64,000 nt of DNA from Lentibacillus jeotgali (GCF_000224785.1 NZ_AGAV01000003.1:62001-126000); one strand, 5' to 3'; shown: positions 52,990 to 60,973, counted from the stretch's first letter. Notes: generated by a model not told the origin, from the letters alone. Numbers and translations: made by a program.

Positions 52990-52992
52990 AGG

Positions 52993-53067
52993 AATCTTCC
53001 AGAAATGGGCGCGTTTCCAGAACTGGACTGGCGTCCTTTTTGTAAGGGGAATTTTTGTTAAGTAAGA
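52993..53067 (+). repeat. Array repeat R16
   Basis: GAAATGGGCGCGTTTCCAGAACTGG, GGCGTCC, then GTAAGGGGAATTTTTGTTAAGTAAG. Confidence 0.8.
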
Positions 53068-53142
53068 AGGAATTTGATGAAAAATGTTGAAATAGTTAAC
53101 TAATAAAATTACGTAACCGATGGAATTTGAAGGGAGATAAAA

Positions 53143-53589
53143 ATGTTGTGGAAAGATTTTATTAGTTCTATTTCAAAGGATTGTTATTTCGAAGCCCCCG
53201 CAACTGAGCCTGAGATTGCATATATTAAAGAAAATCTTAATGTTGAATTACCAAAAAAATTATTAGAATTATATAGAGAAACTAATGGTGTTTTTAATAA
53301 AAGTGAGTATGAAAATTATCCATTAATTTGGCCAACTTCCCGGATAATAAAAGAAAACTTGTTTTTAAGAAACTTTGACGAGTACAAGGATATATTTATG
53401 CCTTTCAATCATTTATTATTTTTTTCTGACTCCGGAACTGGTGATTTATTTGGTTATCCAATTTTTAATGGCATAATTCATACAGATTCTATATTTGTAT
53501 GGGATCACGAAGATGATAGTCGTAACATGATTGCATCATCAATAGAAGATTTTATAAAGCGGTGGATTGCTGGTAAGATTCGGTACTAA
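53143..53589 (+). CDS. SMI1/KNR4 family protein
   Basis: 148 aa: ATEPEIAYIKENLNVELPKKLLELYRETNGVF is the SMI1_KNR4 core, followed by WPTSRIIKENLFLR, FMPFNHLLFFSDSGTGDLFGYPI and VWDHEDDSRNMIASSIEDFIKRWI. In bacteria these proteins are common immunity factors for polymorphic toxins; here no toxin is adjacent, so an orphan immunity gene is a reasonable but unproven idea. AAGGGAGATAAAA ribosome binding site. Single-gene unit between R16 and R17. Confidence 0.85.
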   Translation: MLWKDFISSISKDCYFEAPATEPEIAYIKENLNVELPKKLLELYRETNGVFNKSEYENYPLIWPTSRIIKENLFLRNFDEYKDIFMPFNHLLFFSDSGTGDLFGYPIFNGIIHTDSIFVWDHEDDSRNMIASSIEDFIKRWIAGKIRY

Positions 53590-53612
53590 TAGCAGTATTT
53601 TAACTGTGATTC

Positions 53613-53660
53613 TGCAACAATAGGGCGCAATCCTTGAATAAACGAGATATTTAATGAACG
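53613..53660 (+). repeat. Array repeat R17 (left half only)
   Basis: GCAACAATAGGGCGCAATCCTTGAATAA; neither GCGCC nor right half is recognisable. Confidence 0.7.
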
Positions 53661-53694
53661 TTAATAAATGTGAATGGATTCAGGAGTGATTTAT

Positions 53695-53862
53695 ATTTTT
53701 GATTTCTTAGTGATCTTCGGAGCAGCCATTGTTGGAGGTATAGTCACTGTAGTTGGTTCAGTTATTGTATTAGGAAAAAAAGCTACAGAGCCCAAAAATG
53801 AACTTCGGCAAAAAGTTAATAACCTTGAAAAAGAAATTGAAGAATTAAAAGGAAGAAAGTAA
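53695..53862 (+). CDS. Small membrane protein with coiled-coil tail
   Basis: About 55 aa: one helix (FDFLVIFGAAIVGGIVTVVGSVIVLG), then KKATEPKNELRQKVNNLEKEIEELKGRK, a heptad-patterned tail. The only strong ribosome binding site (CAGGAGTG) lies inside the longer frame from ATG 53674 and points to ATT at 53695 as the start, so the start is uncertain. No known family. It resembles the next ORF in layout (membrane helix plus cytoplasmic coiled coil). Confidence 0.5.
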   Translation: MFDFLVIFGAAIVGGIVTVVGSVIVLGKKATEPKNELRQKVNNLEKEIEELKGRK

Positions 53863-53892
53863 TTGGATCCGTGAGATTGAATCGGTTTCATT

Positions 53893-53946
53893 GTTACGAA
53901 CGGGCGCATTTCTTGAAAAGAGCATTAATGTAAAGAGGGCTGGTAA
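53893..53946 (+). repeat. Array repeat R18
   Basis: TTACGAACGGGCGCATTTCTTGAAAAGAGC; right half reduced to AAGAGGGCTGGT. Confidence 0.7.
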
Positions 53947-53949
53947 ACA

Positions 53950-54093
53950 ATGGATTTTTTGTTTTTAATTTTAATTTTAATTGGTATCTTTCTTGTATTT
54001 GATGCAATACGGAAAGTTAACAATAACATACTTGAACAGACTGAAGAACTAAAAAGAATACGTGAAGAATTGAAGAAAAATAATAAAGAGTAG
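53950..54093 (+). CDS. Single-helix membrane protein with coiled-coil tail, 47 aa
   Basis: MDFLFLILILIGIFLVFDAIRKVNNNILEQTEELKRIREELKKNNKE: an N-terminal membrane helix followed by a heptad-repeat cytoplasmic tail. The layout recalls small YvrJ/phage-holin-like or toxin-like peptides, but I cannot assign a family. The ATG directly follows repeat R18 with AGAGGGCTGGTAAACA upstream. Single-gene unit between R18 and R19. Confidence 0.55.
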   Translation: MDFLFLILILIGIFLVFDAIRKVNNNILEQTEELKRIREELKKNNKE

Positions 54094-54120
54094 ACTATTA
54101 ATCATCAGCAATACTGGATA

Positions 54121-54185
54121 ACTATTCCGTAAAAAGGGCGCTTCCGTAGTAAAGATTAGCGTGTCTTTGCTGTATATAACTATGT
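54121..54185 (+). repeat. Array repeat R19
   Basis: CCGTAAAAAGGGCGCTTCCGTAGTAAAG, TTAGCGTG; the right half is weak (TGCTGTATATAA). Confidence 0.7.
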
Positions 54186-54233
54186 TGTGGAAGCTGTTAT
54201 TTATGAAATTCATAACTTTAGGGAGGAATTATC

Positions 54234-54908
54234 ATTCTTAAGGCAGTTTTATTTGATTTAGACGGTACTTTATTAAATCGGGATGAGTCATTGAAAATAT
54301 TTATAGATAAACAGTATGAGCGATTAAATGAATGGTTACCTCAAATCCCTAAAGAAAAATACATACAAAGGTTTATTGAACTCGATAATCGCGGATATGT
54401 TTGGAAAGATAAAGTGTATCACCAGTTAATTAATGAGTTCGGTATTGAAGAGATCACATGGGAGGACTTACTTCGGGATTACCTTACCTACTTTAAAGAG
54501 AATTGTGTGCCATTCTCAAATCTTATTAGTATGTTAGGAGAATTAAAAAGAAATAACATCCTAATCGGGATAATTACGAATGGAAAAGGACAGTTTCAAA
54601 TGGACAATATTAAGGCTTTAGGTATTGATAAATATACCGATACCATTCTTATATCTGAGTGGGAAGGTGTAAAAAAGCCTGCACCCAAGATTTTTAAAAC
54701 AGCATTAGAAAAGCTTGATGTGTCTGCCAAAGAAAGTGTTTTCATAGGAGACCATCCTGTAAAAGATGTGAGAGCCGCTCAGAGTGTTGGAATGAGAACC
54801 ATTTGGAAAAGAGACCATCAATGGGATAATGTAAAATCTGATTTTATAGTTGATGATTTAGGAGAAATACCTCAAATCATCAACCAATCAAATTCGGTGC
54901 CTTATTAA
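54234..54908 (+). CDS. HAD-family hydrolase
   Basis: About 225 aa. Motif I is AVLFDLDGTLLN (nucleophile Asp near residue 10), motif II IGIITNGKG, motif III Lys in EGVKKPAPKIF, motif IV FIGDHPVKDVRAAQ. C1-capped phosphatase/phosphoglycolate-phosphatase type; the substrate is unknown. Motif I shows that the protein starts upstream of the TTG at 54291. The only codon well placed behind GGGAGG is ATT (54234, or ATC at 54231), so a non-canonical or mutated start is implied. Confidence 0.82.
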   Translation: MLKAVLFDLDGTLLNRDESLKIFIDKQYERLNEWLPQIPKEKYIQRFIELDNRGYVWKDKVYHQLINEFGIEEITWEDLLRDYLTYFKENCVPFSNLISMLGELKRNNILIGIITNGKGQFQMDNIKALGIDKYTDTILISEWEGVKKPAPKIFKTALEKLDVSAKESVFIGDHPVKDVRAAQSVGMRTIWKRDHQWDNVKSDFIVDDLGEIPQIINQSNSVPY

Positions 54909-54950
54909 CTTAAAAGGTATTGCCGGGAACATCGGTAATCCCTATGACAC

Positions 54951-54960
54951 TCTTAAGCAA
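54951..54960 (+). repeat. Array repeat R20, left stub split by IS110 element B
   Basis: TCTTAAGCAA at 54951-54960 is the usual lead-in of the repeat (compare CTTAAGCAATACGATCGGGCGC at 45621). Its continuation TACGAACGGGCGCC is found at 56543, on the other side of the IS110 element. Confidence 0.7.
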
Positions 54961-55093
54961 TACCAGCCAATAGCTGTCAACACTTAGGACTAAAAAAGTT
55001 CGAAAATACATGTTATACTAAAATTAGACATACCAAAAAGCCTTACCGTTGAACCGATAAGGTTTTTGAATATTGTGAATTGGAATAACTCCC

Positions 55094-56296
55094 TTATGAT
55101 TGATCTACAAAGACTTCCTGACGTTTTAACATGGCATGGATCCAGTGAACAAGTTTGTTGGCACAGGCAATGACAGCGACCTTGTGTGGCTTGCCCTCGT
55201 TTCTTTTGCGATCATAAAAACCTATAAGTTTTTTGTTCCGGTTTTTGGCCAGACCGCATTGCACAGCTGAATAAAGGGCTTGACGTAATCTTGATGATCC
55301 TCTTTTCGTGATGCGGTTAATGGATGCTTTATATTTGCCTGACTCAAAAACACTTGGATCTAGTCCTGCATAGGCAGCCAGTTGCTTAGGGCGTTCAAAC
55401 AGATTGATTCCCCCGATTTCGGAGATGATTGTTGCCCCAATCTTTTCTCCGATACCAGGAACTGATTGGACCAAGTCATAGTCTTCAAAGGTCTTAGCCA
55501 GGGCATCTATTTCTTTTTGTAATTGGGATAGGTGCTCCTGGTATTGAAAAAGCATCTGGATATACATTTGTATACTGACAACGTGACCATGACAAACAGG
55601 ATGTTGAAAGGGATTACGATCCGCCGCGGCTTTCAGTTGGGCTGCTTTGTCCAGAAACCATGCGTAGGAACGCTTCGCTCCGAATTGATGCATCTCCATA
55701 GCCAACGTCTGTTGAGAGACTTCTTGAATAGCCGCAGAAGTCGGATAATGCAGTAAGGTGTTCAGGGACAATTTGCCACAAAGATCACTAAAAACGCTAT
55801 GATATTCCGGGAAAGTATGATCCACAGCAGCCTGAAACTGAAGTTTGATTTCAACGTAGCTGTCCGTTAAAGCGCTGTGTTGTCTGGTTAATTGCCGCAG
55901 ATTCAGGTATTGTTCGTTTTTCCTCTGAAACACTTCCAGATCTTCTTTGTAATACAACTCCCCCAGATGGAAGGCATCGATTTTGTCCGTTTTCACCTTA
56001 CGCAGGCTTGTTTTTCGAGCCTCATAGGAAATGACCGGATTGATAACATAATAAGTTATAGCTTGATCTTCAAGAAATTGAAGCACAGGTTCATGATAGT
56101 GCCCGGTGGATTCAAAGATGACAGCCGGAGGTTGTCCGGAAACCTGTTCCACTTCCTGATAAAACTGATAAAAAGCGTGAAGTCCTTGTAGATGGTGTTC
56201 AAATTTAAAGCTTTTTTTATATGGTTTTTTCCTTTTTAAAAAAGCTTGGACCTGGCTTTCCCCTTTGGCGACATCCAGGCCGATGACAGGATTCAT
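55094..56296 (-). CDS. IS110-family transposase (element B)
   Basis: 400-aa DEDD transposase. IGLDVAKGESQVQAFL (first Asp), VIFESTGHYHEPVLQFL (Glu), VKTDKIDAFHLGEL (Asp pair), and the C-terminal helix-hairpin/Ser segment VQSVPGIGEKIGATIISEIGGINLFERPKQLAAYAGLDP ... ITKRGSSRLRQALYSAVQCG. Intact. Ribosome binding site GGAGTTGTGATTACCT on the minus strand. Distinct from element A and nearly identical to the truncated copy C. Confidence 0.92.
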   Translation of the reverse strand: MNPVIGLDVAKGESQVQAFLKRKKPYKKSFKFEHHLQGLHAFYQFYQEVEQVSGQPPAVIFESTGHYHEPVLQFLEDQAITYYVINPVISYEARKTSLRKVKTDKIDAFHLGELYYKEDLEVFQRKNEQYLNLRQLTRQHSALTDSYVEIKLQFQAAVDHTFPEYHSVFSDLCGKLSLNTLLHYPTSAAIQEVSQQTLAMEMHQFGAKRSYAWFLDKAAQLKAAADRNPFQHPVCHGHVVSIQMYIQMLFQYQEHLSQLQKEIDALAKTFEDYDLVQSVPGIGEKIGATIISEIGGINLFERPKQLAAYAGLDPSVFESGKYKASINRITKRGSSRLRQALYSAVQCGLAKNRNKKLIGFYDRKRNEGKPHKVAVIACANKLVHWIHAMLKRQEVFVDQS

Positions 56297-56530
56297 AGGT
56301 AATCACAACTCCTTTGATAGATTCGTCGGTGCGCCCCTCACATCCCTTGTAGTTTCATAGCTTCGCTTGTTATACGGGATCATGTCCCAACCAGCCTCAA
56401 ACATGTTTCTACAAGGAAGGGGTGGACAGTATTGCGGACGGGATCGAGTCCCACGGGCGCCAGCGTCCTCCCCCGACTTCCTCAAGCATATGAAACCTAT
56501 AAAAAATAGGTCAACCAGTTCAATGACCGG
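56297..56530 (-). ncRNA. Candidate bridge-RNA region of IS110 element B
   Basis: About 230 nt of non-coding, GC-richer and foldable sequence directly upstream of the transposase (for example ACGGGATC-GA-GTCCCACGGGCGCCAGCGTCC near 56437-56467 and CGGGATCATGTCCC near 56377). In IS110-group elements this end encodes the guide RNA that pairs with target and donor. A role is inferred from position only; copy C has lost it. Confidence 0.4.
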
Positions 56531-56540
56531 CTGACCATAT

Positions 56541-56612
56541 AATACGAACGGGCGCCATTCTGGAATAAAGGCTGCGACTGCTATTGCTTCAAAGGGGCAG
56601 ATTGTGATGTAA
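56541..56612 (+). repeat. Array repeat R20, right part after IS110 insertion
   Basis: AATACGAACGGGCGCCATTCTGGAATAA, GCTGCGAC, then CAAAGGGGCAGATTGTG. Confidence 0.8.
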
Positions 56613-56677
56613 CACTTTATGATATTATGCTAAAATCAGAAATGATTTGTGAAAGAATGTAGGTGAGGGGATATAGT

Positions 56678-57433
56678 TTGCACGGTTCGATAAAACAAGC
56701 ATTATTTTACATTTATTTAAAATTAATCGGAGCTGGGTTTTCAGTATCCATATTTGCTCTTTATTTATTAGTGGTTATATCATTTAATATGTTTGATTTT
56801 GTTGAAACTGCTTCATCACCAATACTTTGGCTTTTCTTCTATGGATATGGAGTCATTTGCTCAGTCCTAATTGATGGCCTCTTAAAAGTTGTGCCATCGA
56901 TGAAGCGTTATACAATACTTTTTTATATGTTAGCTGGATGTGCCATATTTTTTGTGTTATACAAAGATTCTTTAGTATATGTACTGATAGCAGGCCCAAT
57001 TGGGGCGCTTGCAGCCATATTGTTTTATGTTGGTATGAAACTTTTTATCAATAGACTGGAATGGGCATGGTTATTTGCACTGGCAATTCCAATCTGTGTT
57101 GCCATTTTATTGACCATAAATTTTACTGAAAAGCAAAACTGGGAAGCAGAACAAACAAAAACGAGTTTTCGGGTATCCTTTTCATATTTTGACGGTATCC
57201 ATGAGATACCTGTTCAACTTGAAAAAGGCAAAAGTCTTTTGTTTGATATTGAATTCGAAAGTGACGGGGGAAGAGGATATTCCGTGGAAAACGAAAGTGG
57301 TGAGAAAGTGCCTATGAAATCTCGCGGGGAAAAAATGATGGTTAAAGCGGGAACCGAAGGAACATATTACATTGTCATTAGGGGGCATCATTTATCATCA
57401 GGGGGTTTCAAGGTGCAATGGGGTATTAAATAA
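56678..57433 (+). CDS. Multi-pass membrane protein with extracytoplasmic C-terminal domain
   Basis: About 251 aa. Five hydrophobic helices in residues 8-155, then a soluble domain of about 90 residues (VSFSYFDGIHEIPVQLEKGKSLLFDIEFESDGGRGYSVENESGEKVPMKSRGEKMMVKAGTEGTYYIVIRGHHLSSGGFKVQWGI) that reads as an all-beta pre-peptidase-like or CBM-like domain. The TTG at 56678 is at good distance from AGGTGAGGGG. No family named. Single-gene unit between R20 and R21. Confidence 0.6.
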   Translation: MHGSIKQALFYIYLKLIGAGFSVSIFALYLLVVISFNMFDFVETASSPILWLFFYGYGVICSVLIDGLLKVVPSMKRYTILFYMLAGCAIFFVLYKDSLVYVLIAGPIGALAAILFYVGMKLFINRLEWAWLFALAIPICVAILLTINFTEKQNWEAEQTKTSFRVSFSYFDGIHEIPVQLEKGKSLLFDIEFESDGGRGYSVENESGEKVPMKSRGEKMMVKAGTEGTYYIVIRGHHLSSGGFKVQWGIK

Positions 57434-57510
57434 AAGCATTAGGTTGAAGGTGTAGCAGCAGGAAAATATAAATGGCCGAATAAAGCAAAAATTATTTTAG
57501 TCCCTCATTA

Positions 57511-57592
57511 TTCCGTTATAGGGCGCAAATCTGGATTAAAGCTGCGACCGATATTGCTTTAATACGAAGGGCCATCCTATTGAACAAGCATA
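57511..57592 (+). repeat. Array repeat R21 (both halves)
   Basis: CGTTATAGGGCGCAAATCTGGATTAA, GCTGCGACC, then CGAAGGGCCATCCTATTGAACAAG. Confidence 0.82.
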
Positions 57593-57607
57593 CAAAGGGG
57601 AGTATGT

Positions 57608-57796
57608 ATGTCAAAGTATTTCAAAGGGGAATTTTTGAGACAAAGAATTATTTTAACTGTTATACTTCTAAGCATAATAACACTATCTGAGTACGGATTA
57701 ATTTCAAATACATTAAATTCATTTTTTGCGGGAGTAGCTCTTATTGTATTTTTTATTGTGGATAGTGATTTGAGAAAAAATGAACCACATTACTAA
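57608..57796 (+). CDS. Small two-helix membrane protein, 62 aa
   Basis: MSKYFKGEFLRQRIILTVILLSIITLSEYGLISNTLNSFFAGVALIVFFIVDSDLRKNEPHY: two hydrophobic segments (about 14-29 and 39-51) with charged ends. AAAGGGGAGTATGT precedes the ATG. Family unknown. Single-gene unit between R21 and R22. Confidence 0.55.
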   Translation: MSKYFKGEFLRQRIILTVILLSIITLSEYGLISNTLNSFFAGVALIVFFIVDSDLRKNEPHY

Positions 57797-57868
57797 TAAA
57801 ACGGGCACTTTCACGAAATGAAAAATGTGTCACTGTAGCTTTCTAGGGCCATATTGCTGCTTAATTAG
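57797..57868 (+). repeat. Array repeat R22
   Basis: TAAAACGGGCACTTTCACGAAATG, GTGTCAC, then TCTAGGGCCATATTGCTGC. It begins right after the preceding stop. Confidence 0.75.
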
Positions 57869-57899
57869 AGACTAAAAAGGACGAAAAGGGTGTTTTTTT

Positions 57900-58124
57900 A
57901 TGCAGACAGATAATTTAAGGCTAAATAGTATAAGCCGTAGTTTTGTCATTTGTTTCATAATGCTTTTGTCTTTATTAATCCTCGATGTATATATTTTTCC
58001 TGAGAAGTCAGTATTATCAGAAATGCTAATTACAGGATTGGCTTGTATTTTAACAATTTTGTTGATAGTTCCTAGTTGGGTACAAGTATTTAAGTCCATT
58101 AAGCAGAGTCACAAAAACAATTAA
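57900..58124 (+). CDS. Small two-helix membrane protein, 74 aa
   Basis: MQTDNLRLNSISRSFVICFIMLLSLLILDVYIFPEKSVLSEMLITGLACILTILLIVPSWVQVFKSIKQSHKNN: helix 1 about 14-32, helix 2 about 43-62, basic C-terminus. The ribosome binding site is weak (AAGGACGAAAAGGG about 14 nt upstream). No family recognised. Single-gene unit between R22 and R23. Confidence 0.5.
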   Translation: MQTDNLRLNSISRSFVICFIMLLSLLILDVYIFPEKSVLSEMLITGLACILTILLIVPSWVQVFKSIKQSHKNN

Positions 58125-58160
58125 ACAATAGGGCGCCTTTGCAGAACAAATAGGTAAAAA
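58122..58160 (+). repeat. Array repeat R23 (left half only)
   Basis: TAAACAATAGGGCGCCTTTGCAGAACAA; the right half is absent. It starts within the preceding stop codon. Confidence 0.72.
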
Positions 58161-58214
58161 AAGTAGTGATTATTTAATTCACATCTATTATAATTATCAT
58201 AGAGGTGATAAAGA

Positions 58215-58463
58215 GTGGATAAGCAAATGCTTGATTTACTTACGGAAATGAATACTGAATTGAAAGGCGTGAAGTCTGATATTCATTCCCTAAAATCAGA
58301 AATGCATAATCGATTTGATACCATTGAAGCAAAATTAGAAGGCATTGGTGGACAGTTTGAATTGACTAATGAATCGAGAATTAATGAAATGGATTTTATT
58401 GTTGACAAGGTAAATAAAATGGAGAAAGAAATTTACATTTTAAAAAACAGGAATAGTAACTAG
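58215..58463 (+). CDS. Coiled-coil protein, 82 aa
   Basis: MDKQMLDLLTEMNTELKGVKSDIHSLKSEMHNRFDTIEAKLEGIGGQFELTNESRINEMDFIVDKVNKMEKEIYILKNRNSN: almost entirely heptad-patterned helix, a composition common in small Bacillus proteins that resemble t-SNARE or phage-tail-associated coiled coils. GTG start behind AGAGGTGATAAAGA. No enzyme motif. A terminator follows immediately, so the unit has its own transcript end. Confidence 0.6.
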   Translation: MDKQMLDLLTEMNTELKGVKSDIHSLKSEMHNRFDTIEAKLEGIGGQFELTNESRINEMDFIVDKVNKMEKEIYILKNRNSN

Positions 58464-58464
58464 G

Positions 58465-58490
58465 GAGTGCATAAATAAGCACTCTTTTTT
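58465..58490 (+). terminator. Terminator after coiled-coil gene
   Basis: GAGTGC/GCACTC stem, then TTTTTT. Confidence 0.75.
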
Positions 58491-58510
58491 GTTAAGGACC
58501 CAAAGATAGT

Positions 58511-58586
58511 GTTAAGCAAACGAGGCGCAAGAACGGAATAAAATTGCGCCCGGATTTACATTTTAGAGCCATATTGTGGAATAAAC
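58511..58586 (+). repeat. Array repeat R24 (both halves)
   Basis: TTAAGCAAACGAGGCGCAAG, AACGGAATAA, TTGCGCCC, then TTAGAGCCATATTGTGGAATAAAC. Confidence 0.85.
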
Positions 58587-58608
58587 GAAAAAGATGATCG
58601 TTTTAAAA

Positions 58609-59625
58609 TCACCCTTTTTGTTTTTTCTTAGCTAATTTTTTAGGATCCTTTACACCAGGTGGTTGTTCCAGCCAATTATGGTTAATCATGATATCAGCTC
58701 CACTTTTGGCGAACCGAGAAATCTCAAATGATAACCGTTCATAGTTAATCATCAAATCACTTCGTTGACTGGCAGATGCTGCGGTAGAATAATTGCCCAT
58801 TCCTGCAGATATAAGCAAATTCATGTGAAACATCATTAATTTATCTGAAAAAGTTTGAGTTGTGGAGCCACTTACACTTACATTAGTCTGTGCAGATTCG
58901 ACATCATCTTTCAAAAGTGTGTCTGTAAAAACTTTTATATGCTTTTTCGAAATGTTCCTTCCACGAAGCATGTAATCCTGTACATCTTTAGATGGCGACG
59001 TTTGTGCAAATGCAATGCATAAGTGCATTCCTATTGAATTTGTTAGGATATTCTGATACAAATGGGAAATCTCAACAGCATTTAATGGCCGTTTATCACT
59101 GAAAGGGTTTAGGCCGCTTAAATATTTTTTACTGTCAATATAGTCTGTTTCTTTGGGAACTTCAATATACGGGTGTCTGGCAATTAATCCTTTGGAAAGA
59201 CCCGTTTCGAGTGATTGTTTATAAAGGTTACTGGTTTCATTTAACGCCTGCATAAAATAGTTACATACATCATCCCGATAACTCATAGAAACAAAACCGC
59301 TGTATATTAACATGCCGGCCTTGGCCATATGATTCACATACATTAAACAAAGTATGTCTGAAAAAAGCCACGGTGCGTTCATGTTGACGTCTTGTTCTGT
59401 AAACCCATTTGGAATAGTGAATTGTTCATTTTCAAAAATAGGCACTAATGTATCCAAATGGTTAGACGACATATCATGGGCATACTGCACAACGGGTTTT
59501 ATATCTGCATCTTGAATGTGCTTCAGCATAAAACCCAGCACTTGCTTCGACATACTATCATTCATATAGCCAGTCCAAAGCGAGCCAATTTCTGATGACG
59601 TCAGGTGAATGTTCCCTTCGTTCAT
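58609..59625 (-). CDS. DUF3231 family protein (intact)
   Basis: About 338 aa with two repeated ferritin-like helical halves: HLTSSEIGSLWTGYMNDSMSKQVLGFMLKHIQD and PLNAVEISHLYQNILTNSIGMHLCIAFAQTSPSKDVQDYMLRG. The second half ends MINYERLSFEISRFAKSGADIMINHNWLEQPPGVKDPKKLAKKKQKG. DUF3231 proteins are found in spore-formers, some near spore-coat genes. AAGGAGGT lies upstream of two adjacent ATGs (59628, 59625). It runs against the array direction. A decayed paralogue lies at 21206-22214. Confidence 0.82.
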   Translation of the reverse strand: MNEGNIHLTSSEIGSLWTGYMNDSMSKQVLGFMLKHIQDADIKPVVQYAHDMSSNHLDTLVPIFENEQFTIPNGFTEQDVNMNAPWLFSDILCLMYVNHMAKAGMLIYSGFVSMSYRDDVCNYFMQALNETSNLYKQSLETGLSKGLIARHPYIEVPKETDYIDSKKYLSGLNPFSDKRPLNAVEISHLYQNILTNSIGMHLCIAFAQTSPSKDVQDYMLRGRNISKKHIKVFTDTLLKDDVESAQTNVSVSGSTTQTFSDKLMMFHMNLLISAGMGNYSTAASASQRSDLMINYERLSFEISRFAKSGADIMINHNWLEQPPGVKDPKKLAKKKQKG

Positions 59626-59770
59626 CATGTAACCTCCTTAAGAGTATGTTATTATAGGTTTATTATTTACATAAATGCGGATTTTATCAACGAATTGAAT
59701 AAACAGGGGTGTGGAAACGATTCAAAGGGTAAAGGCACTAACAGAACGTACATAAAATTGTTCTGTAATA

Positions 59771-60973
59771 CCAGCCAATAGCTGTCAACAATTAAAGGTA
59801 AACAAGTTTAAAAAAACATGTTACACTAAAAATAGGCATACTAAATAGCCTTACCGTTGAATCGATAAGGTTTCAAAACATTAGCAATTTAAATGCATCT
59901 TATGATTGATCTACAAAGACTTCTTGACGTTTTAACATGGCATGGATCCAGTGAACAAGTTTGTTGGCACAGGCAATGACAGCGACCTTGTGTGGCTTGC
60001 CCTCGTTTCTTTTGCGATCATAAAAACCTATAAGTTTTTTGTTCCGGTTTTTGGCCAGACCGCATTGCACAGCTGAATAAAGGGCTTGACGTAATCTTGA
60101 TGATCCTCTTTTCGTGATGCGGTTAATGGATGCTTTATATTTGCCTGACTCAAAAACACTTGGATCTAGTCCTGCATAGGCAGCCAGTTGCTTAGGGCGT
60201 TCAAACAGATTGATTCCCCCGATTTCGGAGATGATTGTTGCCCCAATCTTTTCTCCGATACCAGGAACCGATTGGACCAAGTCATAGTCTTCAAAGGTCT
60301 TAGCCAGGGCATCTATTTCTTTTTGTAATTGGGATAGGTGCTCCTGGTATTGAAAAAGCATCTGGATATACATTTGTATACTGACAACGTGACCATGACA
60401 AACAGGATGTTGAAAGGGATTACGATCCGCCGCGGCTTTCAGTTGGGCTGCTTTGTCCAGAAACCATGCGTAGGAACGCTTCGCTCCGAATTGATGCATC
60501 TCCATAGCCAACGTCTGTTGAGAGACTTCTTGAATATCCGCAGAAGTCGGATAATGCAGTAAGGTGTTCAAGGACAACTTGCCGCAAAGATCACTAAAAA
60601 CGTTATGATACTCCGGGAAAATCTGATCCAGAGCAGCCTGAAACTGAAGTTTGATTTCAACATAGCTGTTCGTTAAAGCGCTGTGTTGTCTGGTTAATTG
60701 CCGCAGATTCAAGTATTGTTCGGTTTTCCTCTGAAACACTTCCAGATCTTCTTTGTAATACAACTCCCCCAGATGGAAGGCATCGATTTTGTCCGTTTTC
60801 ACCTTACGCAGGCTTGTTTTTCGAGCTTCATAAGAAATGACTGGATTGATAACATAATAAGTTATAGCCTGATCCTCAAGAAATTGAAGCACAGGCTCAT
60901 GATAGTGCCCAGTGGATTCAAAGATGACAGCCGGAGGTTGTCCGGAAACTTGTTCCACTTCCTGATAAAACTG
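59771..60973 (-). mobile_element. IS110 element C, 5'-truncated copy of B
   Basis: Homology to element B runs from TACCAGCCAATAGC (59771) to CCTGATAAAACTG (ending 60973) and stops abruptly. It has lost about 43 N-terminal transposase codons and the whole upstream non-coding (guide RNA) end. The sequence then passes into a fragment joined to a truncated array repeat. Confidence 0.85.
59900..60973 (-). pseudogene. Truncated IS110 transposase (element C)
   Basis: The reading frame extends artificially to 61054 (MANWTLSIIPEVLAIGKPLRLSPAFPLQ...), but those residues are not transposase. The true sequence begins at FYQEVEQVSGQPPAVIFESTGHYHE. The first catalytic Asp (IGLDVAKGES in copy B) is missing, so the protein should be inactive. 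The remainder is nearly identical to copy B with few substitutions. Confidence 0.85.

Larger units (their letters stand above)
54961..56542 (-). mobile_element. IS110-family element B (complete), inserted in an array repeat
   Basis: The left boundary comes from comparison with element C (shared from TACCAGCCAATAGCTGTCAAC). The right boundary comes from rejoining the repeat: TCTTAAGCAA plus TACGAACGGGCGCC restores a normal array repeat. The AATAC string occurs at both junctions. The transposase lies on the minus strand with a structured upstream end. Confidence 0.75.
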
